Shown piece after piece: positions 1-8,907 of a stretch of DNA of 64,000 nucleotides. The first letter of the stretch is position 1; each line of letters begins with the position of its first letter. Location of the stretch: positions 62,001-126,000 of the forward strand of contig JAHBXT010000004.1 of the NCBI GenBank assembly GCA_019636385.1, read 5' to 3'. Under the pieces are notes generated by a model. The model did no database searches. It saw nothing but the letters and a program-made list of their open reading frames with translations, and was not told the DNA's origin. The position numbers and the translations under genes are program-made. Source of the DNA: Pirellulaceae bacterium (GTDB lineage Bacteria > Planctomycetota > Planctomycetia > Pirellulales > Pirellulaceae).

Positions 1-1469
1 GGTGAAGCGGCATGGACTGTAACGGTTTCCACAATTGGATTCATAGCGGTCCAGCGCGGGTCTGTTCGCAGCGCCGGCACTGCCCAGGGACCAAGAGTCG
101 GAATGACAAAAAACAGCAGTGCGCTATAGGCCACCGTCACCCAGGCGGCTGTCAATGTGGCTCGACGCCAATACAGGCCAATCCAAAATGGAGCGGCGAA
201 CAGAATGTTGAATACCCAGGTCAGCTGAAGCTGCTGAAATACATTCATGTAGAACAGCGACACGATGACCGCCCCTGCGACAACGATCGTGCCGGTAATG
301 CGTGCCACTTTGAGATACTGAGCCTCACTGGCCGTTGGATTGATGTAGGGAGCGTAGAAATTGCGAACGACCAGCCCTGAGCCCACGACCATGTATGCAT
401 CCACGCTACTCATTAGTGCCGCCAGCAAACAGGCCAACATCAAACCGCGCAAGCCGGGCCCTAACAGTTCGCGAGAGGCAATCCCCCACGTCTTGTCGGG
501 ATCAAGCATCAGCTCGGGATGATCTGCGTACAGCGCCAGCGCGATCAGCGCAGTCAGCACCCAGCCCACGGTGCAGAATCGCTTGAGAAAATTTCCCGAC
601 ACCAATCCAACGCGGGCGGTCTGCTCGGTCTTGGCCGATCCGCCACCCGTGGCGATAAAATGCGGCTGAACGACGATGCCGATCAGATTGATGATCACGA
701 CAGCGATAATGCGATGTAGCGGGAATTCGCTACTGCTGGTTGAACCAACCATGTGAAAATGTTCTGCTGGAAGCTGTTGGTGAATATACGTGAAACCGGC
801 CATCAACCCTTCATTGGCTGGATCCCCAAACTTCACTACCAGGGCATGCAGTCCGTAAGGAATCAAAATCACAGACAGTAAGATAATGCACATACCTTGC
901 ACCAAGTCGGTGTAGTAAGCGGCGTGTAAACCGCCCATCACACCGTAAAGTAGCACAACCAAGCCGATCGTTGGCACCAAGATCAGCTCGATGGGGTAGG
1001 ACTGTCCGGCCAGCGAAAACGTAGTCACACCCAGCAGAGGTGAGGCTACCTTGCCGATAGCAGAAAACAGCATGGAGCCATACACCATGTAGAACAGAAT
1101 TCCGAATACGCAGTAGCCAGCACCTAAGGCTCGCGATTGGTAGCGTTCAACAAACCAGTCTCCCAACGTTAAATGCCGCATGCGGCGATGCCAAATGGCG
1201 GTGATCCAATAAAAAGGAGTTACCAGCAGCCAGTACATCACGCTCCACATACCGCTCATCCCGCCGGTGAAAACGGTGCGAGCCGTGTTGACTGGATCGC
1301 TGGAGCCGGTACCTGCACCGAAGGCGGCAAATGTTTGCAGCAGTTTGCCGAACGACCGCCCTCCCATAAAGAAATCGGCTTGCCCCTGTATACGCCGCGA
1401 ACTGTAGAGACCGATTAAAATCATGACCAGAAAATAGGTCAATAGAACTAGGTAGTCTAGAAGGACCAT
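1..1469 (-). CDS. Sodium:solute symporter (SSS family), 3' end cut by window edge
   Basis: Reading the minus strand from the ATG at 1469 gives an open frame that runs off the window after 489 codons. The product is a polytopic inner-membrane protein of the SSS family, which couples uptake of a small solute (sugar, amino acid, vitamin or organic acid) to sodium. The N-terminus has a first helix with the sequence LVLLTYFLVMILIGLYSSRR, then the family-typical FFMGGRS stretch and a GTGSSDP loop, followed by many hydrophobic segments. The substrate cannot be told from the sequence. No strong ribosome binding site precedes the ATG, so the start is only probable. The next gene, at 1691, is on the same strand but about 220 bases away, so an operon is unlikely. 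Confidence 0.88.
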   Translation of the reverse strand, partial: MVLLDYLVLLTYFLVMILIGLYSSRRIQGQADFFMGGRSFGKLLQTFAAFGAGTGSSDPVNTARTVFTGGMSGMWSVMYWLLVTPFYWITAIWHRRMRHLTLGDWFVERYQSRALGAGYCVFGILFYMVYGSMLFSAIGKVASPLLGVTTFSLAGQSYPIELILVPTIGLVVLLYGVMGGLHAAYYTDLVQGMCIILLSVILIPYGLHALVVKFGDPANEGLMAGFTYIHQQLPAEHFHMVGSTSSSEFPLHRIIAVVIINLIGIVVQPHFIATGGGSAKTEQTARVGLVSGNFLKRFCTVGWVLTALIALALYADHPELMLDPDKTWGIASRELLGPGLRGLMLACLLAALMSSVDAYMVVGSGLVVRNFYAPYINPTASEAQYLKVARITGTIVVAGAVIVSLFYMNVFQQLQLTWVFNILFAAPFWIGLYWRRATLTAAWVTVAYSALLFFVIPTLGPWAVPALRTDPRWTAMNPIVETVTVHAAS

Positions 1470-1690
1470 CGGACACTCGGTAGGAAGTTATGAGGAGCGA
1501 AAGGTGAGGCATTGAAAATGGTTGCGACTAAAGCAATGCACCGATGAACTGTGTGGCGATCACTGCCCGCGGGATCTTAGCTACCATCACCATCTTGGTA
1601 CATTTCGACAGTCATGTTCTGGCGAATTCTGCTTCAGTTGACGCTCTGTTGAGCGAAGCTACCGAGATGCAGAGTATGGTCGTGCTGGCC

Positions 1691-2941
1691 CTAGCGTTTG
1701 CTGCTGGACCGACGAGCCCCGATTGTAACGGGTAACTGCAGGGTTGCGTTGCCACGTCGCACCTTCAAGACGGCGAAATCGCCAGGTGCATAAGCCCGAA
1801 TCGTGTTTTCCAAATCTTGGAAAGTAAGGACCGAATGTTCATCGACACTCAGAATCACATCACCTGGCAGAACACCCGCCAAGTCAGCCGGACTTTCTGG
1901 CTCCACCCGGGCGATTTCGGCACGATCCTGGTTTTGAGAATTGCCAACCACGCCAATGTAAGGCGGATCAAATCCCGGCAACACACCCCAGGCCTTTTTC
2001 TGCACCAACTCTTTCCAATCGCGACTAAAGACATCGATGGGGACATGCATATTCTCGGAAATATCGGTGCCGATCCGCGAATGAATACCAACCAGCTTTC
2101 CATCCAGTGTGAACAGGGGGCCCCCGCTGTCACCGCCAATCAAAGCGCAGTCGGTGAACAGCGTATGCGAGTCTTGTCGCCTGAGGATGCGACCGACGCG
2201 AATGACCGCCCCACGCTCAGGTTGCCAACCGCCAGGATGTCCAGATCCAATGCACCACTGGCCAACTTTCAAATGCGAGCTTCGTCCCAACGTTGCATGG
2301 GGCAACGTTAGTCCTTGCAGGTCGACGATTTGCACAAGCCCTGCATCCTTATCACGATTCATGCCTAATGTCTCAGCTTTCAGCCGTCGTCCATCGTGCA
2401 TGATCACAATCGCAGAGCGTCCTGGCCCACCGGCCACGTGAGCGGCGGTCAAGATGTAACCCTCGGCGCTGATGATCACGCCACTGCCCTGCGCGGTGCC
2501 CTGCTGTATATTGACTGTTACTTGTTTGACAGCTTCAGCCACCTTGGACTGTTGAAGCTCTAGTGCCCGTAACTCAGCCAGCGTCGTCGGTTCTTTGCCA
2601 TCAACAATTCGCGTGAGCTGTTGACTCAGCGCGACGTAAGTCATTCCTTCATGATCCGCGCGATCACTCGTGGCACTGGCCGGCAACACCGCTTTTCTAG
2701 TCGCTCGACCATCACCGGCCATTAAAGACGAAGCCTCTGTCGATGGCTCGGCAGTCTCATCTGTTGGCAGGTCGGTAGTGTTTGGTATCGACTGCAGCTC
2801 AAGCGTTGGCGACGTGGGTTGCTGGGCAATCAAGCTCGCGGCGTGTTGCGCGCCAAGGGTCACAGTACTGGCCAGCACGACTAGCCAAGTGTGACGAAAC
2901 CCTTGCCAAAACTCAAACTGTTGCCAATTGCGAATAGACAT
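1691..2941 (-). CDS. Secreted HtrA-like serine protease with C-terminal PDZ domain
   Basis: The 416-residue form starting at 2941 begins with a short basic stretch and one hydrophobic segment (about residues 18-40), so the protein is exported or anchored. A trypsin-fold domain follows, with catalytic His168 (in TAAHV), Asp199 (in DKDAGL) and Ser272 (in GGDSGGPL). One PDZ domain (about 320-405, LAGVLPGDVI) closes the protein. This is the plan of S1C/HtrA-like quality-control proteases, but only one PDZ is present and residues 40-130 form a low-complexity linker. The frame stays open upstream to 3145, but those extra residues look non-coding and would bury the signal segment. Substrates are unknown. 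Confidence 0.85.
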   Translation of the reverse strand: MSIRNWQQFEFWQGFRHTWLVVLASTVTLGAQHAASLIAQQPTSPTLELQSIPNTTDLPTDETAEPSTEASSLMAGDGRATRKAVLPASATSDRADHEGMTYVALSQQLTRIVDGKEPTTLAELRALELQQSKVAEAVKQVTVNIQQGTAQGSGVIISAEGYILTAAHVAGGPGRSAIVIMHDGRRLKAETLGMNRDKDAGLVQIVDLQGLTLPHATLGRSSHLKVGQWCIGSGHPGGWQPERGAVIRVGRILRRQDSHTLFTDCALIGGDSGGPLFTLDGKLVGIHSRIGTDISENMHVPIDVFSRDWKELVQKKAWGVLPGFDPPYIGVVGNSQNQDRAEIARVEPESPADLAGVLPGDVILSVDEHSVLTFQDLENTIRAYAPGDFAVLKVRRGNATLQLPVTIGARRSSSKR

Positions 2942-3365
2942 GGAAAAGACTGTGCTGGTTCGCTGGTGCCACGATGAAGGTTGATTCTGGACCGCGAGAT
3001 GGGCGAGTCGACTGGTGGATTGATTATTCGTACAACGGCGACAAAATAAAAGACGCTCCGCCAGAGAATTGAGCCAAACTTCATGATTGGCCGACGAACA
3101 ACCTGAATCGATGCCGAAAATGCCGGTTAGGCTGCCTCTGCGCACTTACCCCACCCTACAGAGGGGACGGGCCAACGATGACGACCAAGTCCATGATCAA
3201 GGCACTAGGATGTCGCACTACTGGGTGAAATAGTCGATTCGGGGTTGCGAAAACGGCTATCGTTGAGAAGACTGATAGGTCTTGCAGGTGAAGGCAGCTA
3301 TCCACAGGGCTGGCAGTTGACCCCAAGTTTCTACCTCGCCCTGATCCGTTGAGAATGATTTTATA

Positions 3366-4988
3366 ATGTTCAAGCGAGGCGTTCACGCCGTTGTGGGGCT
3401 TATTGTCCCTCTGCTATTGGTTGCTACTGGCGTTGGGTTTTTTCTTGCGGTGAAGGCCCCTGAGCCAGCCAAGATTCCCAAATTGGGTTCGGACGAAGCA
3501 TCGCTGCTGTCCGTCATGCCCGCCGCACAGGTGGAGACTGTGCGCGCATTGACTGATTCGCTGGATATCGCTGCATCGGGCGTGGTCGTTCCCTACCGAG
3601 AAATATTGCTGGCTGCTGAAGTGAGCGGTCGCGTTGTCGACAAGGACATCTCGGTGCGCCCCGGTAATCACGTTCATCAAGGTCAGGTGCTGCTGAAGAT
3701 CGACCCTCGCGATTATGAGTACGAGATCGAACGTTTGACTCAGCGTTTGAACCAGGAACAAGTTGCCTTGCGCGAAAATGAACAGGAGCTACAGAATACG
3801 CAGCGGTTGCTGGAATTGGCCCAAGCCCAATACGAACTGGCTGAAGCCGATTTCAAACGCACGGCCGAGTTGAAGCAAAACTTTGCCAGTCTAGCTGAGC
3901 TGGGCGCCGCGAAACAACAGATGCTCTCTTCCATGAATCAAAGGGTCACGTTGACCAATCAAGCCGACAGTCTGCGGACTCGCCGCCAGCGCCTTGAATT
4001 GGCCGGTCGAATGGCCGAGACGGAATTGCTGCAAGCCAGACTGAATTTGCAGCGTACCGAAATCAGTTCGCCTGTCGACGGTATCGTTGTTCGCGAACAG
4101 ATCGAGCGCGATTCGTACGTCCAGCGGGGAACGAACTTGCTGACCATAGAAGACATTTCCAAAGCTGAAGTGTCGTGTAGCTTGCGGATGGATCAGTTGT
4201 ATTGGATTCTGGACCAGAACATAGTCAGCCACGATCGGCAACTCAACTCGACTTTGGCCACGTTGCAAAAACCACCGCCGGTCGAAGCCGAAATTGTGTT
4301 CCGACTGGGCGGCCGGCATTCGGCAGTCTACCAATGGAAGGGCAAGCTCGATCGCTTCGACGGATCTGGCCTGGACCCTCAGAACCGCATGGTTCCGCTA
4401 CGTATCGTCGTAGACCGACCCAGTGAATATTTGCTCAACGGAACTGCGCCTGGCGAATCTTCGATGTCGTTGGTGCGAGGCATGTTCGTCGATGTGATCC
4501 TGAAGGCCAAGCCGGCCACACAATTGATGTTGATTCCTAAACTCGGAGTCAAGCCGGCCACCGATGCACACCGCGTTTGGAAGTTTGAGCCCGACAAGAG
4601 AGCTTTTGAGGTCGTCCAGGGGCGCCATTCCAGCCAGTCGACCGATGACGGCGGCCAGCCGTCGGATCCATCCAAGCAATTGCGTCCAACCTTGGTCAGC
4701 GATCGAGCTGGCGACGATACCAACCCCACGGCACCCAAGCGGCCTGATCCAGAACGATGGCAGGCTGGATTCTTGAAAGTTCTGGAGGGTGTTGAAGTAG
4801 TTGGGGCTTACATACCTCCGGATCAACCTGACAAGGAATACTTGGTGTGTGATGTAGGCCGGGCTGACATTCATTCTGGCGACTTCGTGGTGGTTACACC
4901 AATACCTGGGGTAGAAACCGTGGAAGTGCCAATTCGAGTCACCAAGGAGAGTCTGACTCCACCTCCAACGACCACTGCCGCTCAGTAA
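3366..4988 (+). CDS. HlyD/RND-type periplasmic adaptor protein
   Basis: The 540-residue protein has one N-terminal membrane segment (about 8-30). Next comes a split biotinyl-lipoyl-like domain (about 70-115, with the VRPGNHVHQGQVLLKIDP stretch), a long coiled-coil hairpin rich in Gln, Glu and Leu (about 115-215), the second lipoyl half (about 225-260) and beta-barrel domains. This is the layout of membrane-fusion proteins that link an inner-membrane efflux pump to an outer-membrane channel. The C-terminal third has an unusual proline- and charge-rich insertion (about 420-460). No pump or TolC-like gene is adjacent: the neighbours are a protease on the other strand and ApbE. The ATG start is well placed before the membrane segment. 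Confidence 0.85.
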   Translation: MFKRGVHAVVGLIVPLLLVATGVGFFLAVKAPEPAKIPKLGSDEASLLSVMPAAQVETVRALTDSLDIAASGVVVPYREILLAAEVSGRVVDKDISVRPGNHVHQGQVLLKIDPRDYEYEIERLTQRLNQEQVALRENEQELQNTQRLLELAQAQYELAEADFKRTAELKQNFASLAELGAAKQQMLSSMNQRVTLTNQADSLRTRRQRLELAGRMAETELLQARLNLQRTEISSPVDGIVVREQIERDSYVQRGTNLLTIEDISKAEVSCSLRMDQLYWILDQNIVSHDRQLNSTLATLQKPPPVEAEIVFRLGGRHSAVYQWKGKLDRFDGSGLDPQNRMVPLRIVVDRPSEYLLNGTAPGESSMSLVRGMFVDVILKAKPATQLMLIPKLGVKPATDAHRVWKFEPDKRAFEVVQGRHSSQSTDDGGQPSDPSKQLRPTLVSDRAGDDTNPTAPKRPDPERWQAGFLKVLEGVEVVGAYIPPDQPDKEYLVCDVGRADIHSGDFVVVTPIPGVETVEVPIRVTKESLTPPPTTTAAQ

Positions 4989-5078
4989 TTCACGTTTCGA
5001 TTTGGGCTCACCGAGTCTGAGAGCAGACCCCCTCGCTTCAGGTTTGATGGCGGTGGCAGCGTACAAGCCTACGTTCTT

Positions 5079-5094
5079 GGCGACCGCAGCTATC
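5079..5094 (+). repeat. Intergenic GGCGAC-type motif copy
   Basis: A 16-base copy of the dispersed motif (GGCGACCGCAGCTATC) lies between the HlyD-type gene and apbE. It resembles 6319-6334 and 12622-12637. Confidence 0.45.
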
Positions 5095-5113
5095 TGCAAG
5101 AGGTAACCTTTCC

Positions 5114-6262
5114 ATGTCTGAGCGCACTGTGCAGGATTGGTTTAGTCTCTTAGGGGTTGGGGCCAGGGTTGTCCAAGACACACTGCGAGTTTCTGATTTA
5201 CGCGACAAGCTACTGCGAATTGATAGCACGAGAATTGATGGCGAGTTCAATCGCAACCAGCATTTGTCAGGCACCCTCGATCCCACTGTCTCCCAATCGA
5301 TTTTAGATTTTGGCAAGCGACCACTGTTGCAAGCTGTGAGTCGCCCGATGATGGGTTGCCAGTTCGAGATACTGCTCAATCAGCACCAGTATGCGACTGG
5401 AGTAGACGCCGCACTAACGACACTGCAACTGATCGAACATATTGAGAATTCGCTGAGCGTCTATCGACCGCACAGTTACGTCAGCAAGGTTAACCGTTTC
5501 GGAAGTCTGCGACCCGTCTGGGTGGACCAGGAGACGTTACAGTTAGTACATCTGGCCATCGACGTCCATCGCTGGACGGGCGGTGCCTTTGACGTAACGG
5601 CCGGAAGTCTGTCGGAAGCCTGGGGGTTTTCTCGCCGTCAAGGCTCCCTGCCATCCCCAGAGCAGATTCAATCCGCATTGGCCAAGGTTGGCACTCAGCA
5701 TTTGCAAGTTGACGATGACTCCAGCACGATTGCACTTTCGCAACCCGGAATGTGCATCAATACCGGAGGCATCGGCAAAGGCTACGCCTTGGATCGTGCG
5801 GCCGAACTATTGTTGGAGTCCGGCGTGAATGACTTTATGATTCACGGTGGCCTGAGTTCCATTGTAGCCTATGGTCGTCGCAGCGGTCCGCTGAGTAACG
5901 GCTGGAAGGTGGCATTGAAGCATCCTTGGCGATGGGAAGAAACGCTTGAGACATTTACGCTACACAATCAAGCGTTAGGAACGAGTGGGTCGGGCAAGCA
6001 GTACTTTCACTTCGGCGGACGGCGTTACAGTCATCTGATTGACCCGCGCAGTGGTTGGCCGGCCGATCAAATGATGAGCGCGACCGTGATCTGCCCCAGC
6101 GCGGCAGTGGCCGACTCACTGGCCACTGGACTGTTCATTCTCGGACCCCAGGCCGCGCGCGATTTTTGCCAGCAGCATCCTACGATCCGCGCGATCTTGG
6201 TTTATACCGCCCCAAAGTCAGGCAGCCAGAAAATCGAGCACTGCAATTGGTCGGACCAATAA
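5114..6262 (+). CDS. apbE: FAD:protein FMN transferase (ApbE family)
   Basis: ApbE enzymes move FMN from FAD onto a Thr or Ser of target flavoproteins such as Nqr/Rnf subunits. Family signs in this 382-residue protein are MMGCQFEI near the start of the domain, TGGAFDVTAGSL, the glycine-rich NTGGIGKGYALD stretch, a HLIDPRSG segment, and ADSLATGLFILG with the metal-binding Asp. The first 75 residues are not typical of the family, and no signal peptide or lipobox is visible, although many ApbE proteins are exported lipoproteins. That suggests either a cytoplasmic form or a start further downstream. No Nqr, Rnf or other target flavoprotein is encoded nearby. The gene converges with mutY. Confidence 0.9.
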   Translation: MSERTVQDWFSLLGVGARVVQDTLRVSDLRDKLLRIDSTRIDGEFNRNQHLSGTLDPTVSQSILDFGKRPLLQAVSRPMMGCQFEILLNQHQYATGVDAALTTLQLIEHIENSLSVYRPHSYVSKVNRFGSLRPVWVDQETLQLVHLAIDVHRWTGGAFDVTAGSLSEAWGFSRRQGSLPSPEQIQSALAKVGTQHLQVDDDSSTIALSQPGMCINTGGIGKGYALDRAAELLLESGVNDFMIHGGLSSIVAYGRRSGPLSNGWKVALKHPWRWEETLETFTLHNQALGTSGSGKQYFHFGGRRYSHLIDPRSGWPADQMMSATVICPSAAVADSLATGLFILGPQAARDFCQQHPTIRAILVYTAPKSGSQKIEHCNWSDQ

Positions 6263-6318
6263 GCCGACATCTCGACACAGGTCAGGCACCATTGTCACGC
6301 GGGGAAACCCACTGTCAT

Positions 6319-6334
6319 GGCGACCGTAGCTAGG
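6319..6334 (+). repeat. Intergenic GGCGAC-type motif copy
   Basis: A 16-base copy (GGCGACCGTAGCTAGG) of the dispersed motif sits in the short gap between the convergent apbE and mutY genes. A partial second copy (GGCGACCATTACTAC) follows at 6344, partly inside the gap. Confidence 0.5.
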
Positions 6335-7487
6335 TGCGCACGTGGCGACCATTACTACGCACTGCGCCACAGACAGAAATGCGGCGGTTAGGCTCCAACA
6401 GCCCTTGTTTGCATAGCCGCTGGAATCGGGCAGTAGCAGCCGGCAAAGTCAGCGGACTGGTCCATCGTAACCCGCAGCCTTTGGTTATTGACGATTCCTG
6501 AAGCGCCGCTGCCAGACAGTGATAGGTGATTCGATACTGAGTAACGGAATGACGCACACTGGTGATTGAGTGTTCTACTTGAACATCAAGCTTGTATCGT
6601 TCCCAAATACGCTGTTGAATCATAGCCGACTGACGTTTTCCCATGGATTGGCTTATTTCACTTTCCAACTCGATCCACGGCAAATCCCACAATCCCTCCC
6701 ACCACTGCCCAGGCTGATGACAGTACATCAAAAACCGCTTGCGACCGTTCCAAATCAATAGCCCCACGTGAGTGAGCGGTTGGGGCTTTGGCTTGCTCGA
6801 CTTGGTTGGTAACTGGTGCTCCAGTCCCTGGCGGCGGGCGGCGCAGAACTCATGAACGGGACAACGATGACATGCAGGCTGAGCGGGAGTGCAAATTTGA
6901 CTACCTAATTCCATCAGCGCTTGATTGACGCGGCCCGAGCCACCACCGGGTGGCAACAGCGACTGGGCAAATCGCCACAGTCGTGACTGCGACGTCACCG
7001 AGTCGACCGGTTCGCGCAGCGCCATCAAACGACTGAACAGACGCTGAGTGTTGGCCTCGACGATAGGCGCTCGCCGGTCAAACGCCAACGAGGCAATGGC
7101 CCCAGCCGTATAGCGACCAATACCCGCCAACGTTTGCAACTGGCTGACTTGATCGGGAAACTGGCCAGCGAATTGCTGGACAATCTGTTGAGCGGCCAAG
7201 TGCAGATTTCGCGCACGGCGGTAATAGCCCAGTCCGGCCCACAGCTGGAGAACCTCTTGCTGATCGGCCACTGCTAGTGAATGCACATCCGGAAAACGCT
7301 GGACAAAGCGCTCAAAGTAAGCCAGCACGGTGGCAACCTGAGTCTGCTGGAGCATCGACTCGCTGATCCAAATGCGATAGGCATCCCGCGATTTTCGCCA
7401 CGGTAGTTGACGATGGTTGGCGGCGTACCAACTCGTCAATTGTCGGCGAAACTTCTGACATTCTGCCTTTGAATAATGGTCATCCAT
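6330..7487 (-). CDS. mutY: A/G-specific adenine glycosylase MutY
   Basis: MutY removes adenine mispaired with 8-oxoguanine in base excision repair. The 385-residue form has the N-terminal helix-hairpin-helix glycosylase domain with the catalytic Glu in WISESMLQQTQV, and the hairpin LAGIGRYTAGAI. The iron-sulfur ligands follow in the spacing C-x6-C-x2-C-x5-C, and a NUDIX-like C-terminal domain ends the protein. Two positions differ from the textbook enzyme: the catalytic Asp of LDGN is Glu here (VEAN), and the C-terminal Phe-Ser-His recognition motif reads Val-Thr-Gln. An upstream ATG at 7529 exists but overlaps the end of the LRR-PDZ gene, so 7487 is preferred. The gene is probably co-transcribed with that upstream gene. 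Confidence 0.92.
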   Translation of the reverse strand: MDDHYSKAECQKFRRQLTSWYAANHRQLPWRKSRDAYRIWISESMLQQTQVATVLAYFERFVQRFPDVHSLAVADQQEVLQLWAGLGYYRRARNLHLAAQQIVQQFAGQFPDQVSQLQTLAGIGRYTAGAIASLAFDRRAPIVEANTQRLFSRLMALREPVDSVTSQSRLWRFAQSLLPPGGGSGRVNQALMELGSQICTPAQPACHRCPVHEFCAARRQGLEHQLPTKSSKPKPQPLTHVGLLIWNGRKRFLMYCHQPGQWWEGLWDLPWIELESEISQSMGKRQSAMIQQRIWERYKLDVQVEHSITSVRHSVTQYRITYHCLAAALQESSITKGCGLRWTSPLTLPAATARFQRLCKQGLLEPNRRISVCGAVRSNGRHVRT

Positions 7488-7500
7488 GCGCGACAGTTCG

Positions 7501-8820
7501 CTATAAACTTTCTTCTTGCAGCAGAGCACTAAGGGTCAACTCGATCGACCCCACATTATCGGGCTGGGGCTGCAATCCTGGCACTCGAAAACGACCCTGG
7601 GGAGGACGCAGCACACGTAGCTCAACACTTTGACCTGCTTCATAGTTACCTAGCTGCTTTCGGAGTTCGCTGAAGGTCTTGATCTTGGTGCCGCCGACTT
7701 CCAAGATCATGTCGCCCGGCTGAATGCCGGCTAGCGCTGCGGCCGAGCCTGGCGTCACTTGCTCGACTACCGCTGAAGTCTGCGTGGATGAGATTCCTAA
7801 GAAACCACCTGCGCCTCGAAATATTTCAACGCCATTAAAGTGCGCACGCAACTGTTGTTCGCCGCGCAGGCTGACCTGAGTACCATACAGACGAATCGAC
7901 TGGCTGATGGGCAGCTGCATCAGAACGGGCAGAAAACTGTCGTCCACTTTGACGTACGACAATCCCAGATGCTCCAAGCGCGTCAAATACCGAAACTCCA
8001 ACAATTGCTCGTGCGTCAAGGTAACGCCACGCAATTTAATGGCTCTCAATGATTTCAGTTGACTGATGCTGGCGATCGCCACGGGACTGATCTTAGAGCC
8101 GTTAAGGTAGGCTACCTGAATCGACTTGAGGTATCGAATCCAATGCAAATCGCTGTCGCTGCCCTTGAAGTCTTCGTCGATGTGCAGCGATAGCGGCGTA
8201 TCGGCTTGATTGATGGTTCCGTTGATACTAAAGTTCTGCGGACCGATGTAGGCGCCTTGATAGCTCAACATCTCAACCGCCTTCTCTTCTTGCAAGTCAG
8301 CAATTGCGCTCAGACTATTGATGGCGGTTCGACCGACACTGGTGGCTTGATTGGCCAAAGTGTTCAATGTATCCGTGGCCGCTGAGCTAATCGAAAGGTC
8401 AGTATGCAGGGCCAGTCCACTCAGTAGTTCCACCAACTGAATTCCAATAACGGATTCGACGTGCAATATGCACCCCTGAATCTGCTGCAATGTCAGCTGC
8501 GGATGTGACTCGAGCAGGGCACGGGCCATTTGTCGCGAGCGGTAATTGCGGTCGCCCAAGCGTTGAATCTGCTGATCGATCAGTAGGGCTATTTCATCCG
8601 CATCCGCTGGAGCCAGCGCGGCGGTCGACGCTGCGCTGCCTGAATCCAACGACTGCTGTCCGAACGCATGTATCCCCCAAAATGGACTACAAGCTGCCAT
8701 GACAATCCACCCGGCCAAGGTGAGCGCCCCGGTCGCCAACACCGGGCAGACCCTGACCGGTTTGCAGCAAGGCTGCACGCCGCATGAGTCGCTGCGATGG
8801 ACGACCGGCAATTCAGTCAC
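7501..8820 (-). CDS. Secreted or anchored LRR-PDZ protein of unknown function
   Basis: The chosen GTG start at 8820 has AAGGA nine bases upstream; a TTG at 8865 in the same frame is the alternative. An N-terminal hydrophobic stretch (LTLAGWIVMAACSPFWGIHA) should direct export. A helical region follows, then leucine-rich-repeat-like strands such as LKSLRAIKLRGVTL and LTRLEHLGLSYVKV, and finally a PDZ domain (GFLGISS through LAGIQPGDMILEV). There are no protease catalytic residues, so this is a binding protein rather than an HtrA enzyme. Planctomycetes carry many such proteins. It lies between the FHA/sigma54 regulator upstream and mutY downstream on the same strand, but no functional link is evident. 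Confidence 0.72.
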   Translation of the reverse strand: MTELPVVHRSDSCGVQPCCKPVRVCPVLATGALTLAGWIVMAACSPFWGIHAFGQQSLDSGSAASTAALAPADADEIALLIDQQIQRLGDRNYRSRQMARALLESHPQLTLQQIQGCILHVESVIGIQLVELLSGLALHTDLSISSAATDTLNTLANQATSVGRTAINSLSAIADLQEEKAVEMLSYQGAYIGPQNFSINGTINQADTPLSLHIDEDFKGSDSDLHWIRYLKSIQVAYLNGSKISPVAIASISQLKSLRAIKLRGVTLTHEQLLEFRYLTRLEHLGLSYVKVDDSFLPVLMQLPISQSIRLYGTQVSLRGEQQLRAHFNGVEIFRGAGGFLGISSTQTSAVVEQVTPGSAAALAGIQPGDMILEVGGTKIKTFSELRKQLGNYEAGQSVELRVLRPPQGRFRVPGLQPQPDNVGSIELTLSALLQEESL

Positions 8821-8907
8821 TGGCAGTATTCCTTGTCGATAATGGGCGACTGTGGCGCTTGGCAACCGCGCTGAACTGCGCCGCCACCGGTCGCAGGTGA
8901 AAATTCT

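Noticed and set aside
4398..5099. 233-codon minus-strand frame opposite the HlyD-type gene
   Set aside because: It overlaps the adaptor C-terminus, has no recognisable domain and no ribosome binding site.
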